Positions 10,291 through 18,412 of a stretch of DNA of 47,359 bases are shown here, in pieces. The DNA comes from an uncultured Aureispira sp. Lineage in GTDB: Bacteria > Bacteroidota > Bacteroidia > Chitinophagales > Saprospiraceae. The notes under the pieces were generated by a model. That model was not told the origin of the DNA and made no database searches. It worked only from the letters and a program-made list of their open reading frames with translations. Made by a program: the position numbers and the translations under genes. Each line of letters starts with the position of its first letter. Position 1 is the first letter of the stretch. The DNA lies in assembly GCA_905480075.1 (NCBI GenBank), contig CAJQOX010000098.1, forward strand, positions 1 to 47,359. Direction: 5' to 3'.

Positions 10291-10370
10291 TTTGTGTTTT
10301 TAATTATTGTAATTTTTTTGTGTATTGTTATGTTCAAAAATACACAAATTCCATACAAAATACACAAATT
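10291..10370 (-). promoter_or_regulatory. Putative radA promoter with repeated TTTGTGTATT sites
   Basis: A perfect inverted repeat, TTTGTGTATT (10317-10326) and AATACACAAA (10339-10348), is followed by a second AATACACAAA copy (10359-10368); a degenerate copy TTTTGTGTTT lies at 10290-10299. A minus-strand -7 box TATTTTTG (10342-10335) sits inside this cluster. The layout looks like an operator overlapping a promoter. The regulator is unknown. Confidence 0.45.
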
Positions 10371-10384
10371 AATGATAAAATTTG

Positions 10385-11449
10385 TTATTTTTCATTGTTG
10401 AAATAAATTTTATAATACTTCATCTCCCTTTCATCATCATAGCCTCTTTCCAGAAAACCATCCGCCTGTGCCTGTGATGAAAGTATTTTTATTTCCATTT
10501 GTGTGTCCAGTTGTATATTGTTTTTGAAACCGCGTTTGGCCTTTTTTACAACGGGTTTTGAGATAAAGAATCCTTCGTCGGCCGTGTCTTCAATGCCAAG
10601 TTTTTCCTGGAAATCCTGTTTGAGTGCTTCAAACGAATCCATTTTTTCATGATTATCTTCGAAAATCACTTCCTTGAATTCCTTCTCCTCAAACTCCTTA
10701 TAGTGCTCAAAATAATCTTTCGACCTGTTCAGAAAATCAACCCTTTCATGTTTGTCCTCTTCCTTGAAGGCCGATTTGCCAAATTCCTTACACAAATCCA
10801 TATACGCTTTGGTCTGAAATCGTTCGTCCTGAACCTGAGTAATAGTCAGGAATTCATCTTTCCAGTATTTTGCATCAGCACTTTTAAGGTCTATAGAAAC
10901 TACTCTGTAACCTGTTTCCTTTTCGCGGTTGAACACCAGGCAGCCTTTATCAAGTTTGGAAATATCCGTCCCTTCCTCAAAATCAAGTGTCCACTCTTCT
11001 TCTTCATCCAATTTCAGTTTGAGATAAGTATCTTTGTTCTCGGCTTTAAAAATACCAATAGCGTCTACCATCTCATCATCGACCACACAATCTCTGAAAT
11101 AGGCAACATAAAGTTCACCTCCTTTTATTTTTACATGATTGGATTTTTCGTATAAATGTTTGAGGATATTTACAGATTGATCATAGAAATTATGCTCTGC
11201 ATCTTCAAAAATAGAGGAACAATAATTATAAATTTCATTCATGCTTAAATCAACCTCATGATTAAACTCATATAAATCCTCCAATTTAAAACTCCCGATA
11301 AAATAGGACATCAGTACTTCAAGCAAATCGTCCGTCAGATTGAATAACTTTTTGGCAATTCCTATCCCCTCATCCATGGATTTGTTGCCTACTCGGTGTA
11401 ATACGAGCTTCTCCATGCTGATTTCGTCAATATGTATGTTTTGTTCCAT
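10385..11449 (-). CDS. Nucleoid-associated protein, NdpA/YejK family
   Basis: This acidic 354-residue soluble protein fits the 37 kDa nucleoid-associated protein family (PF04245) in length and in pattern. It opens with a conserved-type segment (EKLVLHRVGNKSMDEGI), has a central beta-rich part (IKGGELYVAYFRDCVVDDEMVDAIGIFKAE), and a C-terminal helical part with charged residues. The family call is from overall pattern, so it is less certain than the motif-based calls. Family members bind the nucleoid, but a specific activity is not established for Bacteroidota. A -7 box TATATTTG is 36 bases upstream of the start. Confidence 0.75.
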   Translation of the reverse strand: MEQNIHIDEISMEKLVLHRVGNKSMDEGIGIAKKLFNLTDDLLEVLMSYFIGSFKLEDLYEFNHEVDLSMNEIYNYCSSIFEDAEHNFYDQSVNILKHLYEKSNHVKIKGGELYVAYFRDCVVDDEMVDAIGIFKAENKDTYLKLKLDEEEEWTLDFEEGTDISKLDKGCLVFNREKETGYRVVSIDLKSADAKYWKDEFLTITQVQDERFQTKAYMDLCKEFGKSAFKEEDKHERVDFLNRSKDYFEHYKEFEEKEFKEVIFEDNHEKMDSFEALKQDFQEKLGIEDTADEGFFISKPVVKKAKRGFKNNIQLDTQMEIKILSSQAQADGFLERGYDDEREMKYYKIYFNNEK

Positions 11450-11484
11450 TTTTCTATTTATAATATTTAAAAGTCAATGCTTGG

Positions 11485-11492
11485 CAAATATA
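11485..11492 (-). promoter_or_regulatory. Bacteroidota -7 promoter box for the nucleoid-associated protein gene
   Basis: TATATTTG on the minus strand matches TAnnTTTG exactly and is followed by C, as is common. It would start transcription about 30 bases before the ATG at 11449. No clear TTG is seen at the -33 spacing. Confidence 0.5.
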
Positions 11493-11496
11493 AGAA

Positions 11497-12768
11497 TTAC
11501 TTGCCATCTTTTCTGTAATAATACAGATAGGGATAACTATCATCAATATTAGGCATTCGTTTTTTTTCAGATTCTGTCAGCTGATGATAGGCTGCTTTTA
11601 CGTACCACTGAGGACTGTGATAATGAAGTTTTTTCATCCCTACCGGGGTAAGGCCATTCAATTGATGTCTCTTTATTCGCTTTGCTTCTTTTCTTTCAGA
11701 AGAGACTATATGTGGATATTTTTTTAATGAGCCCGTAAAAACAACACGTTCCTGAACATTTTTGTACAACTTGAAATTCCCATTTTCTTGATTGTCGTAC
11801 CAATTTCTCTGACCAATAAACTGATATTTAAACCCTGGGGCCCACATTAATGGAACAGGGTCCTGGAAAAATTCAAAACGATGAACTCTGTTGGGTAATA
11901 GCTCCTTTACTTTATTGACAAATGCTTGATTGCCAATGGTTCTTGGTCCGGCAAATCCATATATGTTCTCAACGTCATAACCGGAGGATTTAAGATAGGT
12001 GCCTGAAATAATAGATAAGGCAGCTCCAAGGCTGTGCCCTCCGAGCCATATTTTTTTCTTTTTTGCATTGAATTCTTTTAAGGTGGAAATCAACTCGTCT
12101 CTTATTAGGTCAAAGCTTTGCCAAAAGCCAGTATGCAATTTAGTGCCTACCAATGCACCTCCGGCATTAACCTGTGAAATTTTTATGTCAGTGCCTATCC
12201 ATTCTGCCCATTCGCTTTCGCCAACATCATCCGTTCCCCTGAAGAGAATGAAAATTAGTTTGGGAGTTGAAATTATCATCAGTTCAGGGTCAAGACTCGA
12301 TTGATATTTAATACCTAAAAACCTGAAATGACCTGAATGACTTTTTTGGATATATCTGAACCTGATAAGTTCAGAAGTGTCGATGTCGTTTTTTAAAGAG
12401 TCGCCATGAGGGAGGAAATAATGTCTGAACCTTGCAGCATAGGCTTCCTCGAAATTTTGGTCATCTATAGAGTTATTCTTTTTGATCCAAGTGCTTGAAG
12501 GTATGAAATTAAGAGGTTCTGATTCGTTTTCAAGATACTTAATCTGATATTCAAGATGATCCAGATACATCATCCCGGTGAATTTCGCCAATAGAAAAAC
12601 ATTGATATTGTTAACTCCTGAAGCGGTATCATTAAAGTGTTTTATACAGTTATATTCACAAGAAGGTGGAGATAAATCATCCCAGTGATTACAGGGTTGT
12701 TGCTGTGCATTTAATGCACTCAATAAAAATAAAATTAAGGTAGAAGAACAAAAAAAATTAATCCACAT
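11497..12768 (-). CDS. Secreted lipase, class 3 alpha/beta hydrolase
   Basis: The protein has 423 residues. Residues 1-20 form a signal peptide (hydrophobic core LILFLLSALNA, then QQQ). The nucleophile elbow is GGHSLGAAL with the catalytic serine near residue 246, preceded by the Lipase_3-type strand and FRGTDD segment. GFAGPRTIGNQAF and the FEFFQDPVPLM segment, which carries the expected catalytic aspartate, follow as in fungal-type triacylglycerol lipases; a distal histidine near KYPHIV is a candidate third residue. The enzyme should hydrolyse acylglycerols or other esters outside the inner membrane. No T9SS sorting domain is present. Its start lies 6 bases after the stop of the upstream MDR oxidoreductase, so the two are probably co-transcribed. 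Confidence 0.87.
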   Translation of the reverse strand: MWINFFCSSTLILFLLSALNAQQQPCNHWDDLSPPSCEYNCIKHFNDTASGVNNINVFLLAKFTGMMYLDHLEYQIKYLENESEPLNFIPSSTWIKKNNSIDDQNFEEAYAARFRHYFLPHGDSLKNDIDTSELIRFRYIQKSHSGHFRFLGIKYQSSLDPELMIISTPKLIFILFRGTDDVGESEWAEWIGTDIKISQVNAGGALVGTKLHTGFWQSFDLIRDELISTLKEFNAKKKKIWLGGHSLGAALSIISGTYLKSSGYDVENIYGFAGPRTIGNQAFVNKVKELLPNRVHRFEFFQDPVPLMWAPGFKYQFIGQRNWYDNQENGNFKLYKNVQERVVFTGSLKKYPHIVSSERKEAKRIKRHQLNGLTPVGMKKLHYHSPQWYVKAAYHQLTESEKKRMPNIDDSYPYLYYYRKDGK

Positions 12769-12774
12769 CGTAAA

Positions 12775-13773
12775 TCAGGTTATATCTATTACTATTTTAC
12801 CAAACTGCTTGCCCTGATTCATATGTTCAAAGGCTTCAGTGCCTTTTTCAAGACTCCAGATGCTATCAACTACAGGAATCAGTTTATGTTGATTAACAAA
12901 GCGGACCATACTCCTGAATTCTTCATTATTCCCCATTGTAGACCCGAATATAGAGAGCTGTTTCCAGAACATTTTTTGAGGATTTACTCTGAAACTCCCT
13001 CTTGTTCCGCCATAGAAAACAATTCTGCCTCCCATATTTGCCAAATCAAGAAAGTATTTGAATCCTTCGCCCCCTGCACTGTCAATAATCAGATCAAAAC
13101 CACCGCCGGCAGACTTTTTCAGGGATTTGTGCCAGTTTTCTTCTTTGTAATTCACACCACCTTTAGCTCCCAGTGCAATAGCTTTTTCAATCTTCTGTTC
13201 TGAAGAAGAGGTCACAAATACCTCGGCACCTTGGGCAATTGCAATCTGACAGGCAAAAAGGGCCACGCCACCTCCTACACCGGAAATTAGTACCCTGTCA
13301 GATGCTTTTATTTCAGCTCTCGATACCAGCGAACGATAAGCCGTTAAGCCAGCAAGGGGCATCGCAGCGGCCTCTTGCCAGGTTAAGTGTTCGGGTTTGT
13401 CGGCAACCTGTTCCACATCCACAGCTATGTATTCCGCAAAACAACCATTGTCGGGCATGCCCAATATGCGATAATCTTTGGGTTGTACTAAGGAATTACT
13501 CTCCCAACCTATGCCCGGATTCATAATAACTGCCTTCCCAAGCCAGCTTTTGTCTACTCCTTCAGCAACTTCAACTACCTCGCCGCAAGCATCGGAACCA
13601 AGAATGACAGGAACTTTTACGCCGGGATACAAACCCTGTGTGATGTAAACATCTCGGTGATTAAGTGCGGCGGAATGAATTCTTACAAGCACTTGATTGT
13701 TAAGTATTTCAGGTTTTGAGACTTCCTTGAAAGTAACATTCTTGCCCGGTTCAGTAAGTACTAATGCTTTCAT
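12775..13773 (-). CDS. MDR-family NAD(P)H-dependent oxidoreductase (quinone reductase / alcohol dehydrogenase-like)
   Basis: The 332 residues show the medium-chain dehydrogenase/reductase fold: a GroES-like N-terminal domain (VLVRIHSAALNHRDVYITQGLYPG, PVILGSDACGEVVEVAEGV) and a Rossmann cofactor domain (RVLISGVGGGVALFACQIA). The region where zinc ADHs carry the four structural cysteines lacks them, which favours the quinone-oxidoreductase-type branch. The exact substrate cannot be deduced. It is the first gene of a likely two-gene unit with the secreted lipase; whether they act in one pathway is unknown. A -7 box at 13900-13907 could start this transcript with a 5' leader of roughly 120 bases. 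Confidence 0.88.
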   Translation of the reverse strand: MKALVLTEPGKNVTFKEVSKPEILNNQVLVRIHSAALNHRDVYITQGLYPGVKVPVILGSDACGEVVEVAEGVDKSWLGKAVIMNPGIGWESNSLVQPKDYRILGMPDNGCFAEYIAVDVEQVADKPEHLTWQEAAAMPLAGLTAYRSLVSRAEIKASDRVLISGVGGGVALFACQIAIAQGAEVFVTSSSEQKIEKAIALGAKGGVNYKEENWHKSLKKSAGGGFDLIIDSAGGEGFKYFLDLANMGGRIVFYGGTRGSFRVNPQKMFWKQLSIFGSTMGNNEEFRSMVRFVNQHKLIPVVDSIWSLEKGTEAFEHMNQGKQFGKIVIDIT

Positions 13774-13899
13774 TTTTATAGTTTTTATACAGTAATATGT
13801 GGAAAGGAAAGACCTGATGGCAGAAAATAATAATTTGTTAATCCTTTCGTTCTCCCGGAAGATTATTTTCTATTAAAAAATATCCTTAAAAGGAAGTGG

Positions 13900-13907
13900 C
13901 AAAGGTA
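13900..13907 (-). promoter_or_regulatory. Candidate -7 promoter box for the MDR-lipase unit
   Basis: TACCTTTG on the minus strand, followed by C, is an exact TAnnTTTG match. It is the only such match in the gap upstream of the oxidoreductase. The distance to the start codon (127 bases) is long, which lowers confidence. Confidence 0.35.
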
Positions 13908-14056
13908 AACACTTTTTGAGGAATTTCTTTATAAGGACAACAATTTATAAGCACAATTCTGATTGTGAGAAATAAGCGTGCAGCAGAACATATGCCGACT
14001 TTTAAAAATAAAGGACTGTGTCCGGAATATAAAATCTTGAAAGCAGGAAAATCTTT

Positions 14057-14902
14057 TTAACTATAAGAGCCTGAACGTTTCACAATTATAGGGAATTCTT
14101 TGTATACCTCAAAAGGCTTTCCTGAACGAAGTCTCTGTTTAAGGGGCTTGAATAAATCCCGTACTCTTTTGGACTTGATGCGTTTATATGACTTTTTGAG
14201 AACAATGGCAAAATGAGGGTCCATGGTTTCGACCTTCCCGTTCACCCAATAATCTCCCCTTTTCATATACATGATCTCACCTAGTTTGTAAGGCTTCCCC
14301 TTGAACTGTTCTGTGCCTTTCCATTTAAGGATTTTGCCGATACATATAACATAATCCAGATCCACATTATAGTCATTCGGAATATCAGAATCACCGGATT
14401 TTTTCTTGAAGGGATAATCTGCGAGTATTGTCAGTGGCTGAATAATCATATAAGGTTTGCCTAAAGAATACTTATAATCCTTTTTTAACTGATCTTCAAT
14501 TTCTTTTTTTGTGTATCGTTTGATATAGCGGTGGTCTTCCTTGGAGTTTTTAGTGATATCGATGCGGGCCTTACGCTTTTCGTGTTTATATTTAAGAACC
14601 GGTTCAGGTTTTGAACTTCCACTCAAAGCGTCAAACAGGCCGCCTTCTTTACTCTTGGATTTGCCTTTGGGGTCCTCTTCAAAAAAGGAAGAAAGCATGT
14701 CCTCCTCTTCTTCCTCATCCTCATCAAGAAATGATGAAAGATCCTCTTCGTCGTCGTCCTCGTCTTCTTCAAGAAAAGCGGCCAGGTCATCCTCGTCGTC
14801 GTCCTCATCTTCTTCAAGAAAAGCGGCCAGGTCATCCTCGTCGTCCCCTTCTTCTGATAAAAAGGAGGAGAGTTCGTCATCGTCATCATGTTCGTCAATC
14901 AT
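14057..14902 (-). CDS. Acidic repeat protein with five LxxFL-acidic units, unknown function
   Basis: I do not recognise a family. The first about 75 residues of 281 are five successive units of 14-15 residues, each starting LSSFL or LAAFL (LSSFF in the last) followed by a run of Asp and Glu. Units 2 and 3 are almost identical in DNA, with a 45-base period at about 14771-14850. A Lys/Ser linker follows, then a basic C-terminal domain (about 115-281) rich in Lys, Tyr and Arg with mixed strand and helix character. There is no signal peptide or membrane segment, so it should be cytoplasmic. The charge split (acidic N-terminus, basic C-terminus) is strong. The opposite strand has a long serine-rich open frame that is only the shadow of the repeats. 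Confidence 0.75.
   Translation of the reverse strand: MIDEHDDDDELSSFLSEEGDDEDDLAAFLEEDEDDDEDDLAAFLEEDEDDDEEDLSSFLDEDEEEEEDMLSSFFEEDPKGKSKSKEGGLFDALSGSSKPEPVLKYKHEKRKARIDITKNSKEDHRYIKRYTKKEIEDQLKKDYKYSLGKPYMIIQPLTILADYPFKKKSGDSDIPNDYNVDLDYVICIGKILKWKGTEQFKGKPYKLGEIMYMKRGDYWVNGKVETMDPHFAIVLKKSYKRIKSKRVRDLFKPLKQRLRSGKPFEVYKEFPIIVKRSGSYS
14708..14885 (-). repeat. Tandem 45-base coding repeats (LxxFL-acidic units)
   Basis: The coding repeat has a period of 45 bases (15 codons), clearest between 14771 and 14850, where about 30 consecutive bases recur exactly. Flanking units are diverged at the DNA level but keep the LxxFL plus acidic pattern in protein. Confidence 0.8.
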
Positions 14903-15147
14903 AGCACTAAGTTAAGATATTCAGAAAATATCCTTATTTGTAAAAGGATTTAAATGCATTACAATATACATTATATTAGGATAATAAAAAAACAATGCAC
15001 CTATTATTCATCTAAACAACAAATGCTTCCTTGGATTTTCGAAGAAAAGGAATAGATATCCCTGATTACTGATGAATAAATTCACGATACAAAATGTAGG
15101 ATGTACCTGTGCCAGGAAAGTATTAAGAATTGTGTAGGCAGACCAGA

Positions 15148-16074
15148 TTATTTTTTTCGCCATTTAAGCCACCAGGGAAGGTTATTCTTGTGCACCTGAA
15201 AGTAGGGGACATTTACTGCTCCAAAGCCCTTGTAAAACCTTGCAATGCCTTCGACGGAGGACCCTTCAAAATCAATAAATTTTCTTTTTTCCGCCTCTCT
15301 CATTACTGTCGCATCAAGCAAATAAGGCATTGCACCTGTTTTTTTGCCTACCTCAGTTGTAACATTAAGTAAATTAATCATATCAGAGCCGTTAAGCATG
15401 AAAAAGATAGCAGCACAGAGTTCTTTTGCAGGATTATGCGCCGACAAAATTACTCCTTTGCCACGGTGAAGACAGTTGTATATAATGCGGTGTGCTGTAT
15501 GATACAAGGCTTCAGGATGTTTTATACCTTTTAGTATTTGCGCTTTTTTAACCTCCGAAACAAAGGTTTCCGGTTTGAGATTGCTGTTTAGAAATAAATT
15601 GTAATTGCCGGCCTTATTTATATTTCTTTTAATGTTTTTTGAGTAGCCATCATTCAATTCCTGATAGGGTTTGTTCAGGTCGAGAATGTAATTTACTTTA
15701 GATGTCAGCTGTAATCCATCTAAGCCAAGCACTTTTTTATTGCCGTCATTAAAAGCAATTTCCCAATATCTGAACTCTTGAGGGATATTGTCAATAAACT
15801 GCCTTAGACGCTCTTTGTTGCATACGTTAACAGAAAAAAGACCCAGTTGTTGACATAAAAGAGGCTGAAATAACTGTTTTACTCCAAACAGTTTTTCGTT
15901 CCATACCAGTGGAAAAACGGATTGATAATCTCCTTCCACCATCCCCATCCACTCTCCTGCAACGTTGTCAAGATACCAGGTGTAGCCATAAATTTTACTG
16001 TTAGTGGCATAATGCACACAACCGTTCCATTTAGAGTCTTCAATTTCTTTTCTTTGTAATAATTTGATTTCCAT
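15148..16074 (-). CDS. FemAB/GNAT-like acyltransferase
   Basis: This 308-residue protein shows the double-GNAT layout of FemAB-type transferases: an N-terminal domain (NSKIYGYTWYLDNVAGEWMGMVEGDYQSVFPLVWNEK, read as separate pieces), a central helix with Lys/Asn-rich KNIKRNINKA, and a C-terminal lobe (AAIFFMLNGSDMINLLNVTTEVGKKTGAMPYLLDATV, FDFEGS-like IDFEGSSVEGIARFYKGFGA). The last block is the typical substrate-binding strand and helix of this group. Relatives transfer amino acids to peptidoglycan precursors or acyl groups to sugars; the acceptor here is unknown. It is the last gene of a minus-strand unit with an NlpC/P60 enzyme and a lipoprotein, which is compatible with a cell-wall role but does not prove it. 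Confidence 0.75.
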   Translation of the reverse strand: MEIKLLQRKEIEDSKWNGCVHYATNSKIYGYTWYLDNVAGEWMGMVEGDYQSVFPLVWNEKLFGVKQLFQPLLCQQLGLFSVNVCNKERLRQFIDNIPQEFRYWEIAFNDGNKKVLGLDGLQLTSKVNYILDLNKPYQELNDGYSKNIKRNINKAGNYNLFLNSNLKPETFVSEVKKAQILKGIKHPEALYHTAHRIIYNCLHRGKGVILSAHNPAKELCAAIFFMLNGSDMINLLNVTTEVGKKTGAMPYLLDATVMREAEKRKFIDFEGSSVEGIARFYKGFGAVNVPYFQVHKNNLPWWLKWRKK

Positions 16075-16128
16075 CCTTAGCTTTGCTCTGATGTTTGAAG
16101 GAGAATGTAGTTGAAAAAAGGACTGCCA

Positions 16129-16575
16129 TTAATTTTTAAGATCTTCCTTTGACATGTTGACAAGCCACCGGTCGTCTGTTTTTACAAGAGAAAATGTTTC
16201 TGTTTCAAATTCCCGGTTTTCATCACAACAAATAGTACAACTTGCCTTATCGTCAATTACCTCACACTTAGCCTTTTTCATTCCCTTTAGTGTTTCATCA
16301 ATCTGTTCACTTTTTTTTGTTTTCATATCTTCAGGAAGTGCGTCACTAAGCGTCTGCAATATATTGAGCACCAATTTAGTCTCCTCGGTTGATACCAGTT
16401 TTGCCCTGTCTATATCTTGTACAAGAAGAGCCCTGCAAAAAATAAGACATACATTCTGTGGGTTTTTGTAGTTTATTTTAGTGAACTTACCACCACAACT
16501 GTTGAAAAACAGGCAGAAAGCAGTTGCTATAACCGCAAAAAAGATAAAATCAGACTTTTTTAAATCAGGAAGCAT
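16129..16575 (-). CDS. Small lipoprotein, DUF4878-like
   Basis: The 148 residues begin with Lys-rich n-region, a hydrophobic stretch (FIFFAVIATAFCLFF) and a lipobox NSCGG, so the mature protein should be a lipoprotein. The rest resembles small NTF2-like DUF4878 proteins: an early segment about a helix (VCLIFCRALLVQDIDRAKLVST) and a final pair of strands ending DDRWLVNMSKEDL. Four cysteines cluster in the second half (KCEVIDDKASCTICCDE). The chosen ATG at 16575 overlaps the TGA of the upstream NlpC/P60 gene as TGATG, which suggests translational coupling; a GTG one codon earlier is the alternative start. The gene sits in the middle of a three-gene unit. Confidence 0.7.
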   Translation of the reverse strand: MLPDLKKSDFIFFAVIATAFCLFFNSCGGKFTKINYKNPQNVCLIFCRALLVQDIDRAKLVSTEETKLVLNILQTLSDALPEDMKTKKSEQIDETLKGMKKAKCEVIDDKASCTICCDENREFETETFSLVKTDDRWLVNMSKEDLKN

Positions 16576-17153
16576 CACAATATTCTTTTAGCCTTAACAA
16601 ATGACTTTACCCAATAATCAATAGACATAGAAGTCTGCATTACCCCCCGGCTTGAAGAAGCATGTATGAATTTAATTGCTTGGGTGTCTGTAATATCAGA
16701 AATAATTCCCACATGATTGATTCTGTTGGCTGTAGCTGTAGCAAAAAACACCAAATCGCCGGGTTTTAAATCAGTCACATCGTGGCCGGCTAAAGACTGA
16801 TCGCGGGAAACTCTCGGGAGATTGACGCCAACAGATTTGAAACATACCTGTGTGAAACCCGAACAATCCATTCCGCTAACGGTAACACCCCCCGTACGAT
16901 AGGGGACCCCATATAAAGATTGTGCCTTTTTAATCAAAGCATCAACCTTCGTTTTTCTGCTGTTGATAGCACTGCCATTATTGGTGAACTTGTTTAGATT
17001 GTCAACAACAGAGGAATCTTCTGTAGCGTTTTTTTTGGATAATTCTTTCAGGAATAAGGTGAATTCATCATTGTATCTCCGAAGATCCACAACGGCAGTA
17101 GTCCTATTGCCCTTGTTGTCATAAATAAATTGTACACCACGAATGCCTCGCAT
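16575..17153 (-). CDS. NlpC/P60 cysteine peptidase with antitoxin-like N-terminus
   Basis: Residues about 65-192 form an NlpC/P60 domain: catalytic Cys97 in MDCSGF, His147 in INHVGII and His164 in FIHASSSRGV give the full triad. Such enzymes cut peptides in cell-wall stems or related amide bonds. Unusually there is no signal peptide; an in-frame TAA two codons before the ATG excludes an upstream start. The first about 35 residues (GVQFIYDNKGNRTTAVVDL, then a helix) resemble the strand-turn-strand opening of small Phd/RelB-type antitoxins, followed by a Ser/Thr/Asn-rich linker. This similarity is by eye. The gene leads an operon with a lipoprotein (TGATG overlap) and a FemAB-like transferase. 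Confidence 0.85.
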   Translation of the reverse strand: MRGIRGVQFIYDNKGNRTTAVVDLRRYNDEFTLFLKELSKKNATEDSSVVDNLNKFTNNGSAINSRKTKVDALIKKAQSLYGVPYRTGGVTVSGMDCSGFTQVCFKSVGVNLPRVSRDQSLAGHDVTDLKPGDLVFFATATANRINHVGIISDITDTQAIKFIHASSSRGVMQTSMSIDYWVKSFVKAKRIL

Positions 17154-17462
17154 AATTTAAAAAGATGATTTAATTTGAAAAAAGATTTTAACCTTCAAAA
17201 ACAACTTAAAGGCTAACCAAATATTATTTTAATAAATTTTAAATAAAAGTAGTGCTTTTTAAAGAATAAAAAAATTTTAGCCCTTTGTTCCTTCAGAACT
17301 GCTATTTTTTTTCTATTTTTCTGTGTAAACAAAGAACAAGACCACAGAAAATTTTACCTTGAGATAGTTTTATATTCTAATATGTGAAAGTACGCATAAA
17401 AAGAATCTTAATTTCTTTTTCACTTTTACTTCTAAATGCTAACCAAAAACTAAAAATATTCT
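17154..17462. other. AT-rich divergent intergenic region
   Basis: This 309-base gap lies between the minus-strand NlpC/P60 operon and plus-strand yicC, so it must carry promoters in both directions. I see no exact TAnnTTTG box, no clear hairpin and no coding potential in it. TAGTTTTA near 17364 is a near-match on the plus strand. Confidence 0.5.
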
Positions 17463-18335
17463 ATGCTGTATTCAATGACCGGCTTTGGCAGATCCGAAAA
17501 AAACACAGAATCTCAACAAATCGTGGTGGAAATAAAATCTGTCAACAGTAAGAGTTTTGATATGAGATCAAGAATTTCTTCGCAGTTTCATAATAAGGAA
17601 ATAGAATTTAGAAAACTTTTGAAAAATTCGCTCTTGCGTGGGAAAATTGACCTGACGGTTACCGTGGAAAATACACAGGATAATGAAAATACAATCAATG
17701 CTAAGGTATTTAATAATTACTTTAACAGCCTGACGGCACTCGCTAAGGAAAATAATTTTGAACCTGCAGATATGCTCAGTACGATAGTTCGCTTGCCGGG
17801 GGTTGTTTCACAAAATAATGATACTATTATACCGGAACAGTGGGAGGCAGTTCTTGAAGCAACAAAGGAAGCGCTCGAAGCGCTGATAGGTTTTCGCAGT
17901 GAAGAAGGGGCGGCTACCTCTAAAGACATAGAAGAACATATTGCGAATATTGAAAAACTTTTATTTGCTGTTGATCCGGAAGAACAAGGGCGCATAGATA
18001 AAATAAAAAGCCGGCTGCTTTCAAGCCTTGAACAATTAAAAATGAAAGGCAAGGTCGACGAAAACCGCCTGGAACAGGAAATGGTCTATTACCTTGATAA
18101 ATTTGACCTTAACGAAGAAAAAGTGAGGCTGAAACAACACTGCCTTTACTTTATTGAAGAGCTGGGAAAAGATGTTAAAGCGAAAGGTAAAAAACTGAAT
18201 TTTATCCTTCAGGAAATGGGTAGGGAAATTAATACTATGGGCTCTAAAGCCAATTCCGCTGATATTCAGAAGATAGTCATTCAAATGAAAAATGAGGCAG
18301 ATAAAATAAAAGAACAACTGGCAAATGTTTTATAG
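17463..18335 (+). CDS. YicC family endoribonuclease
   Basis: The protein has 290 residues, normal for the family. The N-terminal signature MLYSMTGFGRSEK and following VEIKSVNSKSFDMRSRI are the YicC_N hallmark, and the C-terminal DUF1732 part is seen in DENRLEQEMVYYLDKFDLNEEKVRLKQH (read in pieces) and LNFILQEMGREINTMGSKANS. YicC proteins are metal-dependent RNases that act on RNAs such as RyhB in E. coli; the target in Bacteroidota is unknown. In many Bacteroidota the gene is followed by gmk, but here a potassium channel gene follows. Confidence 0.95.
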   Translation: MLYSMTGFGRSEKNTESQQIVVEIKSVNSKSFDMRSRISSQFHNKEIEFRKLLKNSLLRGKIDLTVTVENTQDNENTINAKVFNNYFNSLTALAKENNFEPADMLSTIVRLPGVVSQNNDTIIPEQWEAVLEATKEALEALIGFRSEEGAATSKDIEEHIANIEKLLFAVDPEEQGRIDKIKSRLLSSLEQLKMKGKVDENRLEQEMVYYLDKFDLNEEKVRLKQHCLYFIEELGKDVKAKGKKLNFILQEMGREINTMGSKANSADIQKIVIQMKNEADKIKEQLANVL

Positions 18336-18412
18336 AGCATGGTTTACAGAACTTTAGACGGTACTCAATGTAATGGTCTTTCTGCTTTCTGACTTTTACA
18401 AAATAAATATTT

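Noticed and set aside
14541-14915. Serine-rich plus-strand open frame opposite the acidic repeat gene
   Set aside because: It is the reverse reading of GAT/GAA/GAG repeats; the minus-strand frame has a proper start, a mixed C-terminal domain and the operon's direction.
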